Translations under genes and position numbers: made by a program
Notes under the pieces: model-generated
Database searches by the model: none
The model's input: only the letters and a program-made list of their open reading frames with translations
What the model was told of the DNA's origin: nothing
NCBI RefSeq assembly: GCF_963678635.1
Contig: NC_087070.1
Coordinates: 26,468,007-26,532,006, forward strand
Source of the DNA: Symsagittifera roscoffensis
Taxonomy: Eukaryota > Xenacoelomorpha > Acoela > Convolutidae
Direction: 5' to 3'
Length of the DNA stretch: 64,000 bases
Shown: positions 36,001 to 40,700 of the stretch, in pieces
How the letters are laid out: each line of letters opens with the position of its first letter
Position numbering within the stretch: the first letter of the stretch is position 1

Positions 36001-37762
36001 CCTGGGGGATTTTATCCTGGGGGATTTAGTCCTAGACCCCTGAAAATGCTTTAATGACTAAAGAGGTGCATTCATACATAATAATGCATTTATGAATTCA
36101 CTTCAGTATATATGCGCGTTTTGAGTTGGTAGTATGTTAAATTGCGCGCTCTAAGTAAGAAAGCGGAAACTGAACAAAAAAGTGATTGATTTTTAGTTTA
36201 GTAAGTGGTTTTTAGTTTTAAGATGTCTCTTTGGAATAAAAATTTTACCCATTGATCCAGCTTTCTGAAATTGGGTTAATTTTATCAAAAAAATTAGTCA
36301 GTCACAGTTGTTCTTGAACTTTAAAGAGCTTCAACCAGATGTATTTTTTCTTCGAAATTGGGTACTTGTCAATCGTTTTTTTTTTCGTTTACTTGTTCTT
36401 TACAATGTTCCAACTTTCTGTTGGCTATGTTGAAAGCTGTTACTCCTAATTTATTCTTTTTAAAACAAGTCATGTGGAAAATGGTAAAACTACGTTGGTA
36501 TATGAAAGAACAAATTCTTTCAGAGCAGAACTTCGTTGCATAAAATTGACGAAGCTCAAATGGACCATCTGTCAGCTCATCGTAAGGCATCTTATAATGC
36601 GGAAGACAGTGCTAAACTTCCCAGCGCCCATAGAACAACTAATTACAAAACAGTCAACAACTCTGTCATTTGGCTGTAGTGTCTGAGTTAATAAGCACTA
36701 CTGGAATCGTGATGACCAATGGTGGGTAGATGCGAGAATGTGGGGTTTGTGTTATTGTTTTTGTGCTTGTCTGTGTATGACAAAAAGTGTTCTTCATTTT
36801 CCTGGGTTTTCTCTTGACATTCAATAGTCCTTTCTCTCCACGTTTTGTGTGAATTTTGAATGTGAGCTCTCCTCAGAATATCCTTGATTTTGACCAAAGC
36901 AAAAATATGTGATCTTTGGTACTCTAGGTTCAACTTATGAACAGCAGTGAATTTGTCGGAGAACCTCATACTAGTGATGAAATACATACGTGACCGTGAG
37001 AATTAAATCTTAGGCTAAGTGTGCTCGGGTAATTTTAATACATTATAAGTTGGGATTAAGAGAAATAGTGAGATCGTTTTTGGTATCATATCTTAAATCG
37101 ATGGTGTTGACAGATCCGTTTCCTTAATCATTTAGGATCGAATCGGCTATCTGGGCATACATTTTTTCCCAGTTACTCTGGCGAATTCAGCTTGGACTCT
37201 CATATCCTTAAGTGTATCCTATATTCAACGAATGTTTTCAACACACTGTACCTATTATGTCTTTTTTATCAAATACCTTTAATTGCAGAAAGTTCCAACA
37301 GAAAAAAGAAAGCAAGAAATTTTCGTATGTGCCTAATATCTCCCTAGTTAAAGCCAATCTAGAGGAGCTGATGTGATGTGGCTAATAATGTTCAATATAA
37401 AGAATGCAGATTATTGCTGGCGTCGAACCACTAGCCTCTGGATTGAGAGGCGAAGCGAAGCCACTTCACCTCAGTTTCATTTACTCTTAACAGATGTCTA
37501 TTGGAACTTTTTGTCAAAAACTAACTTTTTGGAAGAATATTTCTTCACCTAATTGTTTGTTTAGAACGGAGATGCTGCCAACCACAATGTAACCGATGTC
37601 AATCAAGTAGAACTTAACGTGATGCAGTGTAATGTGTTGGAGACGACGCCTGAAGTTGAGGAGAGTGATTTTTCATTTCAACCGGAGCAAGACTTCAATC
37701 AAAACCACGCTCAACTACCATCACAGGCTCCTGTTCAATTGATGCATGAAGATTGTCTCTGA
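1..37762 (+). CDS. PIP5K1: PIP5K1: type I phosphatidylinositol-4-phosphate 5-kinase (3' part of gene, 14 exons)
   Basis: The enzyme phosphorylates PI4P to PI(4,5)P2 at the plasma membrane, feeding actin, endocytic and phospholipase C pathways (family knowledge). Fourteen exons (1-31, 208-306, 505-539, 6541-6763, 6907-7056, 9270-9417, 21571-21728, 22171-22236, 23304-23389, 28304-28396, 30235-30515, 30870-31410, 33013-33166, 37565-37762) join in frame with GT-AG borders and matching phases, giving 2,263 nt or about 753 residues. Diagnostic pieces are [33 protein letters not shown], the ATP-binding Lys in [44 protein letters not shown] and KKKLEH. Glu in KKLEH is the type I residue (type II enzymes have Ala), so PI4P specificity is inferred. 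The tail after about exon 11 is low-complexity, Ser/Thr/His-rich and not conserved. The 5' end lies outside the window. The last two junctions are less certain than the kinase core. Confidence 0.93.
208..306 (+). CDS. PIP5K1: PIP5K1 exon 2
   Basis: TGTGTAG acceptor and GTATGT donor, 33 codons, phase 0 at both ends. LQRSIQHG and EPERQMLM match the ALKGAIQLG and KPERDVLMQDF stretch that begins the PIP5K kinase domain. Confidence 0.82.
505..539 (+). CDS. PIP5K1: PIP5K1 exon 3 (short)
   Basis: The 35-nt exon between TTTCAG and GTGAGT reads [12 protein letters not shown] and ends in phase 2. It corresponds to the DFYVVESVFFPSEG segment. Its phase fits exon 4 six kilobases downstream. Confidence 0.75.
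906..1078 (+). mobile_element. tRNA-derived SINE, family S2, with duplicated A-box region
   Basis: TGGTGCATTGGTAG (A box) and GGGTTCAAATCG (B box) are followed by a body with TTAGATAATTAAGC and GGGTTAGG, shared with the copy at 30545. The first 25 bp (GTGGCGTTGTAGTGCATCGG...) occur twice in tandem. Confidence 0.6.
1085..1500 (+). repeat. R1 dispersed repeat copy
   Basis: Contains CGGAAAAGGCTTAGAAGTTC, GAACAGCAAAAGAG, ACGTGATCAACTTCTAATTT, ATTAATCCAGT and CTTTTCCAACTTTC, the ordered landmarks of R1. Confidence 0.7.
1990..2068 (+). mobile_element. tRNA-like SINE head
   Basis: TTGGCCTAGAGGTTATGCG and GAGTCCGAGTCCCGATCGGAC look like A and B boxes of a tRNA-derived promoter. No matching second copy was found by eye. 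Confidence 0.4.
2213..2272 (+). repeat. R2 short repeat with hairpin
   Basis: CCTTGCGATAAGCAAGG hairpin followed by GGTACTAGACTTTTTTCCC. Relatives at about 1884, 2571, 4128, 7302, 44948 (with the same hairpin) and 52630. Confidence 0.55.
2400..4450 (+). repeat. degenerate module array (GGCTTAGTGGCCTCAT ... GAGGGTGAGGGGG)
   Basis: About seven modules of 150-350 bp share CGGCTTAGTGGCCTCATTTT, a TGTGTGTGTGTTT stretch and GAGGGTGAGGGGGATTTAAT (about 2505, 3100, 3430, 3605, 3765, 4085, 4395). Copies are diverged. Confidence 0.55.
4755..5320 (+). repeat. R1 copy with internal 86-bp tandem duplication
   Basis: Starts GAGTCGATGAAAGTAGTTCA and has TTTTTTTTTCAGGAAAAGTC. The segment TCTAGTTTTTCCTAAAT... 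to GAGCTTTAAGGC occurs twice (about 5031-5116 and 5117-5202). Confidence 0.72.
5700..6495 (+). repeat. R1 copy (two pieces) with 29-bp minisatellite
   Basis: R1 landmarks AACGCCTTTGTTTTCACGCTC and TAATAACTACAGAAATGCAT. At 6197-6303 the unit GATCCAGTTTTCTTATAATT is repeated about four times, apparently grown from the R1 GATCCAGTTTTCT core. Confidence 0.62.
6541..6763 (+). CDS. PIP5K1: PIP5K1 exon 4
   Basis: It starts after a GTGTAG acceptor and completes a split Gly codon. The first half is a Ser/Gly-rich insertion absent from vertebrate enzymes. It ends [27 protein letters not shown], matching [21 protein letters not shown] of the family. The donor GTTTGT is weak. Confidence 0.9.
6907..7056 (+). 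CDS. PIP5K1: PIP5K1 exon 5 (ATP-binding Lys)
   Basis: Fifty codons, phase 0 to phase 0, TTGTAG acceptor and GTAAAT donor. [20 protein letters not shown] contains the glycine-rich loop and the ATP-binding Lys of the lipid kinase fold. Confidence 0.96.
7380..8860 (+). repeat. 1.5-kb repeat in intron 5 ending in a ~160-bp tandem array
   Basis: First part (GTGCTGTAAGCAAATTTCAT ... TCTACAGCCTTCGAAAAAGT) matches 42360-42832. The array repeats CTCGGAAAAGTCAAAGTTTT with spacing of 159 and 163 bp (8032, 8191, 8354), decaying toward 8860. The array part matches 44092-44900. Confidence 0.7.
9270..9417 (+). CDS. PIP5K1: PIP5K1 exon 6 (DLKG)
   Basis: It reads [20 protein letters not shown] through [22 protein letters not shown], matching the N-lobe/C-lobe hinge and the catalytic Asp of DLKG (Asp codon at 9408). 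GTGTAG acceptor and GTAGGT donor; ends in phase 1, splitting Gly. The intronic bases just after the donor repeat the CTCAAGGGTAGGT junction sequence in a tiny duplication. Confidence 0.96.
9945..10345 (+). repeat. R1 copy
   Basis: TTCTTCAGGAAAAGTC, AGGTCGCGAAAAACG, CCCAGCGGAATAAAAATTT, GTGTCAATCATAAAATG and TCTTTTCCAGCTGTC in the usual order. Confidence 0.72.
10905..11060 (+). mobile_element. tRNA-derived SINE, family S1 (decayed)
   Basis: GCGTGGCTGAGAGGG is an A-box-like start and GAGCTGCTTTTTGTCGTTAT with GCGAAGCGCAGTTTTGCC the shared S1 3' part. The B box is lost. Confidence 0.55.
11700..14150 (+). pseudogene. decayed APE-type non-LTR retrotransposon (LINE) in PIP5K1 intron 6
   Basis: Endonuclease pieces: PETWLND (about 11735), [11 protein letters not shown] (about 11830) and [20 protein letters not shown] followed by VFILGDF (about 11950-12070). 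RT pieces in changing frames: [20 protein letters not shown] (12906 on), [19 protein letters not shown] (about 13070), [19 protein letters not shown] (13428 on), then YAD followed by a stop where the catalytic YADD belongs, and [14 protein letters not shown] (about 13705). Motif style fits Jockey/CR1-like elements. Many frameshifts and stops make it dead. The 5' end is missing and the 3' end is unclear (may reach about 14440). Confidence 0.85.
14740..14915 (+). repeat. R1 fragment
   Basis: AAGAGTCTATAAACAGCAAAA, GTTTCGAAAGGGGATCTTA and CTTTTCAACTGTCTGATGGC. The region 14150-15370 otherwise shows a CTTCTGTG-tailed SINE remnant at about 14585 and nothing else. Confidence 0.5.
15375..15558 (-). 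CDS. nested gene exon c (last exon)
   Basis: Follows a CTCTTTCAG acceptor on the minus strand and continues in phase. It reads [20 protein letters not shown], then Ser/Tyr/Gln-rich sequence to SSSQFSTY and TAA. It lies 2.6 kb from exon b across an R1 copy. Confidence 0.62.
15375..19119 (-). CDS. nested antisense gene, three exons, 261-aa Tyr/Ser/Pro-rich protein
   Basis: A minus-strand gene inside PIP5K1 intron 6. Exons are 19119-18696, 18348-18163 and 15558-15375, with AG acceptors and GT donors; phases 2 and 2 match at both junctions. From ATG at 19111 (A at -3) the frame gives 261 residues ending SSSQFSTY. No signal peptide, membrane span or known domain is seen. The sequence is rich in Tyr, Ser, Thr, Pro, Gln and Asn and probably disordered, like a cytoplasmic tail or adaptor. 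Function is unknown. An AG before the ATG exon (19121-19120) suggests a further upstream exon, so the true start could be higher. Shared GC-richer composition and continuous frame support it as real. Confidence 0.68.
15655..16500 (+). repeat. long R1 copy, partner of 34070-35060
   Basis: Beyond the normal R1 end it continues AAGGGGTATAGGACCCGGGA, GGTTGGCTGGGCGAAAATTC, GAAAGCTTAACTAACATAA and TTTCGCTGTCTGTGACGCC, all present in order in the 34 kb copy. Confidence 0.75.
16500..18162 (+). other. intron 6 stretch without supported gene
   Basis: Also intron b-c of the antisense gene. Contains a SINE-tail remnant (GTGAAGTGCAACTTCGCC, about 17106) similar to 32296, and an inverted R1 start fragment at 18062-18112 (AGACCTATATAAGAGTCTTC). 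Nothing else seen. Confidence 0.6.
18163..18348 (-). CDS. nested gene exon b
   Basis: Follows TTGCTTAG on the minus strand and completes a split Cys codon. It reads [20 protein letters not shown] through [17 protein letters not shown], ending CTTCAAG|GTTACT in phase 2. Confidence 0.68.
18525..18622 (+). repeat. 38-bp tandem repeat, 2.6 copies
   Basis: Units start at 18525, 18563 and 18601 (CAATTACTCAAGGGAAGTTT). The first two are identical. They lie in the intron between exons a and b of the antisense gene. Confidence 0.85.
18696..19119 (-). CDS. nested gene exon a (contains proposed start)
   Basis: The minus frame reads [20 protein letters not shown] and on through a Pro/Gln/Tyr-rich stretch ([19 protein letters not shown]) to [10 protein letters not shown], ending at an ACTTG|GTAGGT donor in phase 2. 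The acceptor-like AAATCAG lies 8 nt before the ATG. Confidence 0.68.
19583..20006. mobile_element. hAT-type MITE, 424 bp, with 8-bp duplication
   Basis: Terminal inverted repeats CAGGGGCGGATCTAGG and CCTAAATCAGCCCCTG, bounded by GTATGAGA at 19575-19582 and 20007-20014. The ends and 8-bp duplication are typical of hAT elements. The right arm contains a C run of about 22. It inserted into a copy of repeat R5. Confidence 0.88.
20366..20660 (+). mobile_element. MITE family M1, right-truncated copy
   Basis: Begins with the M1 terminus GTTCTCATGCTTGAAGGACC and continues as a close inverted copy of 45240-45535. Its other terminus is missing, with homology fading after about 20656. Confidence 0.75.
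20725..21086. mobile_element. MITE family M2, 362 bp
   Basis: Inverted ends of about 58 bp: GGTGGCCAGTCAATAAGCAG on the left, complement of GCTTATTGCTCCGCCTCC on the right, both with AATGGGTCCAAGAGCAGAAA. Flanks TTAAAAACA and TTAAACTCA are a degenerate 9-bp duplication (7 of 9). Confidence 0.8.
21571..21728 (+). CDS. PIP5K1: PIP5K1 exon 7
   Basis: It completes the Gly of DLKGS and continues [20 protein letters not shown] then [11 protein letters not shown], matching GSTYKRRA...PTFKDLDFLQD. TTGTAG acceptor and GTTAGT donor, ends in phase 0. It lies 12 kb from exon 6. Confidence 0.95.
22171..22236 (+). CDS. PIP5K1: PIP5K1 exon 8 (IMDYS)
   Basis: Twenty-two codons, TGTTCAG acceptor and GTAAGT donor. 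[20 protein letters not shown] is the invariant SFKIMDYSLL motif of PIP kinases. Confidence 0.96.
22477..22549 (-). pseudogene. tRNA-Glu(UUC)-like pseudogene or SINE head
   Basis: On the minus strand a 73-nt cloverleaf-like sequence has GTCTAATTGGTCAAGAC (D arm), an anticodon loop TTTTCAC in a 5-bp stem, and TTCAAAT as T loop. Acceptor pairing is 6 of 7. TTTTCAC is the tRNA-Glu loop. Stem mismatches and no T-run terminator argue against a working tRNA. Confidence 0.5.
22933..23151. mobile_element. MITE family M2, 219 bp copy
   Basis: Same ends as 20725-21086 (GGTGGCCAGTCAATGAGCAG; TTATTGCTCTGCCTCC). Flanks GTGTTGTAA (22924-22932) and GTGTTGTTA (23152-23160) match at 8 of 9. Lies in intron 8. 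Confidence 0.8.
23304..23389 (+). CDS. PIP5K1: PIP5K1 exon 9 (variable insert)
   Basis: It follows TTTCAG and reads [20 protein letters not shown] and on to LNLPML, ending in phase 2 at a GTTAGT donor. It covers the variable insert before the activation segment. The call rests on phase continuity on both sides. Confidence 0.75.
24243..24424 (+). mobile_element. tRNA-derived SINE, family S1
   Basis: Head with an A-box-like GTGACTAAGTGGTTAG and a decayed B box, then a body shared with the copies at 10905 and 29164 (AATTTGAGGC, CTACTTTTT, GTGCTGCTTTTTGTCGT). It ends GAGAAGCGCAGCTTCGCCTC, a small hairpin. Confidence 0.65.
25208..25401 (+). mobile_element. GC-rich tRNA-derived SINE with perfect 12-bp target-site duplication
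   Basis: A tRNA-like head with A box (TGGTCGAGTGGG), B box (GTTCGAATCCC) and closing stem GCCGTG/CACGGC is followed by a GC-rich body and an A-rich tail. AATGAATGACAT flanks it at 25196-25207 and 25402-25413. The perfect duplication and low divergence of the boxes indicate a recent insertion into intron 9. Confidence 0.88.
26770..27160 (+). repeat. R1 copy
   Basis: GAGTCGATGAACGTAGTTCA, TTTTTTAGGAAAGG, ACGTGATCGACTTCTAG, CAGCGGAATAAAAAATTA and TCTTTTCCAACTGTCTGTTG. Confidence 0.75.
28304..28396 (+). CDS. PIP5K1: PIP5K1 exon 10 (IID motif)
   Basis: TTTTTCAG acceptor and GTAAGT donor. [20 protein letters not shown] is followed by [10 protein letters not shown], matching GGIPA...GERLLLYIGIIDILQSY. 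The Asp codon at 28377 is the metal-binding DFG equivalent. Ends in phase 2. Confidence 0.95.
29164..29325 (+). mobile_element. tRNA-derived SINE, family S1 (5'-truncated)
   Basis: Has the B box GGTTCGAGTCC and the S1 body AATTCGAGGCTCAATACTAC then GAGCTGCTTTTTTTCGT, with the tail GCAAAGAGCAGCTTTG. It is joined directly to an R1 fragment on its left. Confidence 0.65.
29899..29948. repeat. C20-loop-G20 fold-back
   Basis: Twenty C, a 10-base spacer ACGCGAGAAT, then twenty G. Flanks TTGAGCTAT and the complement of AGATTGCTCACTTGA extend the palindrome imperfectly. A related TTGAGCAATCCCC lies at about 29366. Confidence 0.9.
29952..30136. mobile_element. MITE family R5 copy abutting PIP5K1 exon 11
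   Basis: Core GGTGTAGCGAGTAGTCTTAC to CAATCAGACTATA and right end GGGGGAAAATGAAAGAGAGC match R5. The left end is replaced by the G20 run. The element ends less than 40 bp before the first exon 11 acceptor. Confidence 0.6.
30150..30275 (+). repeat. exact 63-bp tandem duplication across the exon 11 acceptor
   Basis: 30150-30212 and 30213-30275 are identical and include GTGTGGTAG|GATG, the splice acceptor, plus the first 40 exon bases. A third partial copy of TGTGGTAGGATGAAA lies at about 30141. Confidence 0.92.
30235..30515 (+). CDS. PIP5K1: PIP5K1 exon 11 (activation loop, KKLEH)
   Basis: It reads [16 protein letters not shown] then [19 protein letters not shown], matching KKLEHSWKA and the DGDTVSVHRP.FYAERF region. 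The specificity Glu codon is at 30251. A His/Tyr/Asn-rich extension follows and the exon ends at CACAG|GTAAAT in phase 1. An exact copy of the acceptor and the first 40 exon bases lies 63 bp upstream, so an alternative start at 30172 is in frame. This acceptor gives the usual family length. Confidence 0.88.
30545..30715 (+). mobile_element. tRNA-derived SINE, family S2
   Basis: A box TGGCTAAGTGGTAAAG and B box GGGTTCAAAACGC, then AAGCTTAGATAATTGACA shared with the 906-1078 copy. It lies 30 bp after the exon 11 donor in intron 11. Confidence 0.62.
30870..31410 (+). CDS. PIP5K1: PIP5K1 exon 12 (disordered tail)
   Basis: It opens after AATTTAG in the phase left by exon 11 and encodes about 180 residues rich in Ser, Thr, Pro and Asn, with no recognisable domain. 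Its base composition (about half GC) contrasts with the AT-rich introns. Reading on gives TAA at 31412, but that triplet sits inside a strong GTAAGT donor at 31411, so splicing onward is preferred. Confidence 0.85.
31403..31850 (+). repeat. duplicated exon 12 donor region
   Basis: About 115 bp around the donor (AAGAACTGTAAGTGGAAACA ... GTCACTTTCAG) at 31403-31520 recurs at 31737-31850, including the preceding TCGGGGTT of the exon. The second copy offers a second GTAAGT. Confidence 0.75.
31563..31730. mobile_element. partial copy of the CAGTGATG MITE
   Basis: Starts CAGTGATGCCATTTAAAA and contains TATAAAAATTGTTGGCATCA, parallel to 32337-32460. The right end is absent. Confidence 0.5.
32337..32686. 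mobile_element. hAT-like MITE, 350 bp
   Basis: Ends CAGTGATGTCCATT and its complement AATGGACATCACTG. Flanks TTGGGAAC and GTGGGAGC agree at 6 of 8. A partial relative lies at 31563-31730. Confidence 0.65.
33013..33166 (+). CDS. PIP5K1: PIP5K1 exon 13 (tail)
   Basis: A TTACTAC...GTTTCAG branchpoint/acceptor precedes a phase-compatible frame, [20 protein letters not shown] then [18 protein letters not shown]. The proposed donor is GTTCGT, which is weak. If unspliced, the frame stops at TAG 33176-33178, an alternative end for the protein. Confidence 0.6.
33167..34069 (+). other. intron 13, left part
   Basis: AT-rich with no repeat, RNA gene or coding sequence I can recognise. Confidence 0.5.
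34070..35060 (+). repeat. long R1 copy, partner of 15655-16500
   Basis: GACTCTTATATAGGTCTTGA, TTTTTTTTCAGGAAAAAG, AGGTCACGAAAAACGTGAT, GGGTCTAGGACCCAGGAATG, GGTTGGCTGGGCGAAAATTC and TTTCGCTGTCTGTGAAGCC in the order of the other copy. Confidence 0.78.
35176..36040. mobile_element. 865-bp element with terminal arrays of inverted GGAYTAAATCCCCC units
   Basis: The left arm (35183-35275) is about six units such as GGACTAAATCCCCC and GGATAAAATCCCACC; the right arm (35903-36034) has their complement. TGAAAATGC flanks it at 35167-35175 and 36041-36049, a perfect 9-bp duplication. The interior holds a palindrome (TTTACCCCTAGGGGTAAA, about 35575), a GC-rich hairpin and a tRNA-like SINE, but no transposase. 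It split an R1 copy. Confidence 0.85.
35462..35545 (+). mobile_element. tRNA-like SINE inside the 35.2-36.0 kb MITE
   Basis: TGGCACAGTCAGTACG and GAGTTCGAATCCC match the A and B boxes. It sits in the interior of the element at 35176-36040, so it was captured by or inserted into it. Confidence 0.45.
36050..36430 (+). repeat. R1 copy, right part (split by the 35.2 kb element)
   Basis: TAATGACTAAAGAGGTGCAT, GGAATAAAAATTTTACCCAT, TGATCCAGCTTTCTG and TTCCAACTTTCTGTTGGC. Its left part ends at TGAAAATGC (35167-35175). Confidence 0.7.
36524..36679 (+). CDS. possible alternative terminal exon of PIP5K1
   Basis: A good CTTTCAG acceptor precedes a 51-codon frame in the phase left by exon 13. It reads [20 protein letters not shown] onward to NNSVIWL and a TAG. 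It could be an alternative last exon, or an internal exon ending at about 36664 before exon 14. Composition is coding-like but no homology is recognised. Confidence 0.4.
   Translation, partial: SRTSLHKIDEAQMDHLSAHRKASYNAEDSAKLPSAHRTTNYKTVNNSVIWL
36688..36987 (-). CDS. uncertain minus-strand ORF, 99 aa
   Basis: Open minus frame with charged, hydrophilic residues (for example [20 protein letters not shown]) and base composition less T-rich than the introns around it. A CACTAG acceptor-like site precedes an internal ATG. No homology is recognised. It overlaps intron 13 of PIP5K1 on the other strand, so it could be chance or an exon of another nested gene. Confidence 0.2.
   Translation of the reverse strand: MYFITSMRFSDKFTAVHKLNLEYQRSHIFALVKIKDILRRAHIQNSHKTWRERTIECQEKTQENEEHFLSYTDKHKNNNTNPTFSHLPTIGHHDSSSAY
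37405..37475 (-). mobile_element. tRNA-like SINE fragment
   Basis: On the minus strand GTGGTTCGACGCCAGC is a B box, preceded by GAGGTGAAGTGGCTTCGC as a weak A box. It lies 90 bp upstream of PIP5K1 exon 14. Confidence 0.35.
37565..37762 (+). CDS. PIP5K1: PIP5K1 exon 14 (last exon)
   Basis: A GTTTGTTTAG acceptor opens a 66-codon frame, phase 0, [20 protein letters not shown] through to QLMHEDCL and TGA. It is acidic, Gln/Asn-rich and unlike the flanking T-rich DNA. Joining to exon 13 rests on phase and composition only. Confidence 0.6.
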   Translation, partial: NGDAANHNVTDVNQVELNVMQCNVLETTPEVEESDFSFQPEQDFNQNHAQLPSQAPVQLMHEDCL

Positions 37763-40700
37763 TATAGCTGGTCAAAAAACTAGACGAGCAGCAAATAGTT
37801 GTGGCTATTTGTCAAGTGTTTCTATGTAGCGAAAAGTGAGACTTTCCATCGGCCATAATTTGCGCCCTGAACCGCAATTGGTTTTATGCTGATTTTTTTC
37901 CACAGTTCATCGCCTTATTTCCATCTTGCTGAAGTGCGATTTTGATCGTTAATCCGGGTCGAAGTTTTCACTTGGTCCATGTCTGGTTTTTACTTGCGAA
38001 TAGCAATTGTTTTGTTAAAGTTCTATTTAGAACAGTAAATTGTAATTGAGCTGATGTTTGTTGATTTGGTCGCTGGCTGTACATGCTTTCCAGAGTGCAC
38101 ACCAAATGTTATTGGAGTAAATCAGATGTATCTGCATGCATATCGAATAGCCCTTAGCCCTAATTACAATGTTTTATCAAATTGAGACCTACCACGAAAC
38201 GTTCTAGAATTGTACAATATTAATACACTTATTGCTCTCGACTTTTATCGAAGATTTTTCTTGCGAATTTAGAATAACTTTGGTTTAACTTATATCTTAC
38301 GACCAGTATACTTATGACCAATTCAGGGGGTCTATTAAAAGTTTTCGAACGGAGTCATTTTCGCGGTTTCCCAAAATCTGTCTTGTTTGACACTCTCACA
38401 CCTAGAAGTAGTCAAAACAGTATTCAGAAAAAAAAGAAGGTTATTTGGCTACAAATAAATAACGTTGAGTATTATTAGATAAGTGACTGATTTTGGTGGC
38501 TATGTGCTCAAACTATATCCGCCCTTGCAATCATAAATATTAAATAGCAAGAGGTTGAAGCTTTGGGGAATCTATTCAATTTAAGCTAAATTCGCAAGTG
38601 AGCATATTTTTAGTGTTTTTTTTTGTAGAAAATTCTAGAATTACTGACTAATCAAATTTATTGTTATCTTTCGTTCTCTAAACAGTGTCTAGTGGTTTCC
38701 AAATGATCACATGTGATGTCGTTAATGTTCTATGTTTCCCTATGTTGTTCAATGTATTTCCAGTTGTAGAGCCCACATGCAGCCCACAGAAGAAGCAGAT
38801 TCTTTTTCACTCTCTCTGTTTTGGTTGCTCAATTTAACCATTTCCAAAAATCAAATTTGTGCTAGAGTCTAACGATACAATCTGCTGTTTCAACTTCAAC
38901 TTTATCTTCTCATTTAAAATTATTGATGATTACGTACTAAAAACTAATTTAATAATTCAATTTTCAGTCAGAGTAGTTTTACATTGCAATTGCGATGATA
39001 TATCTGCATATAATATTTATTGCTAGTCGCTATTCCCATATTCAATTCATATTTTTCTACCCAAGTTTTCAATACATACAGACGTTAATGGAATTGCGAG
39101 CTTGCGTTGCGAGAAAAATTTTTCGGAAAGACTTTCAAATCAAACAGTTAATTTTTTGGGGCAGTTAATATTGAATATTTTTCAAGAAATGTTCTGACCA
39201 CTAAAAATTGGGTTGTGGTGTAAAGTTTTTTTATTTTAAAATGTCAAGAAAATCGATATAAAAAGATGAGGCCGAGTAAAATATCATCCTAAAGCCGGTA
39301 CCGTCTACTCAGTTCAAGGTGACATGAAGCATTATGAAACATTCGCAAAAATTGTTTTGATTTTCTCATTTATAGATAAATTTATGCGTAGTAATTTTTG
39401 GTTTCGTAAGGTTAAAATATGGAGCTTGTGCTCGGTTATTACGCAACATTGTTTTCATGCAGATGAAGTAAATATTTGTATTTTCTCTTTAAAGCGAATT
39501 TTTTTTACTCGAATCACGCAGCAACTTCTGTTCAAATGTTCGCGAAATTTTTGCTCGAAGAGTGCGAAGGAACTTTTAATGCTTTTTCTTCTCCCCCCTC
39601 ACCTCACATAAGTATCAATTTTATGCAGTAATGAGGGGTTTTACAAGGTTGAGTATCAGGACAAAATATGCTTCCTGTCTTGGCCTGATTAGTTCAAAAG
39701 CTACAAAGCAAAGGAACTTTTAAATATTTTTCCTCCCCCCTCCTACATCACATTAGCATCGATTTTTAAGATTAATGGACGTATTGAAGACTCTTATACT
39801 GATTTTTTTTTTTTCAGGAAAAAGTCTCTAATAACTACAGATGTGCATTCATACCTATTGATGAATGCACTTAGGTATATATGCACTTTTTGAGTTTAAT
39901 TGAAATTCATCTGCTGAAAGTAACGTAAATAGCACTCTCCAAATACGAACGTGGAAATGGTGCAAAAAATGTGAATGATTTAGTTTCGAAAGTGGAATTT
40001 AATTTTTAGATTTCCAGCGGAATAAAAACTTTACCTGTTGATCCGGTTTTCCCAAGTTGGCTTAATGTTATCAAAAAGGTGCCAGTCGTAAATCGTTCTA
40101 GAAATTCAAAGAGCTTAAAGGGCATCTATTTTTTTCTTTGAAATTTGAAAGTTGAGATTTTTTAAAGAAAGTCAGTGTTTTTTGTTAAAGTTTACTTGCG
40201 TTCATTACTCTTTTCCAATTTTCGATTGGCTATGTCATAGAAAAATGAGAGTTTTAACAGTGCTGAGTATCAGCACCAAATATCTTCATTAGTCCACATG
40301 CCATTTTTTGTAACGATCGGACAATGTGAACTTAATATTACTTATCAAAATTCGAATGGGGGAGCCGAACTTTGAATTGGGCTAGTTTTTTTTTCCAACC
40401 AATTTTGCCTATTTCAAAGAAAGATCCTACCAATCATATTCAAGCCCTTTTGGTCGATGTTCGGATCGTTAAAAAAAAGGTAAGTTCAGTGTCGCGAAAA
40501 ACTTGTCCGAATTTTTCCGTTTTTCAGACTAAATTAGACGAATCTGGCTTTCCAAATGTAGCGTTAATTTGATTATAGTTAACGATAGGTCTTGCATTTT
40601 GTCTGAACTCAATGGCCCTTTCTATCAGAAGAAAATAACGGGGAAATTCAGACAAAAGTTTTTTGTTATATCACTTGAAAACAATTTTTGTATTTCAGTT

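Noticed and set aside
40372-40479. Coding first exon of the C1orf131 homologue (KDPTNHIQALLVDVRIVKKK before GTAAGT)
   Set aside because: Donor and composition look fair but the phase does not fit the 41288 exon; it could only be a noncoding or unrelated exon.
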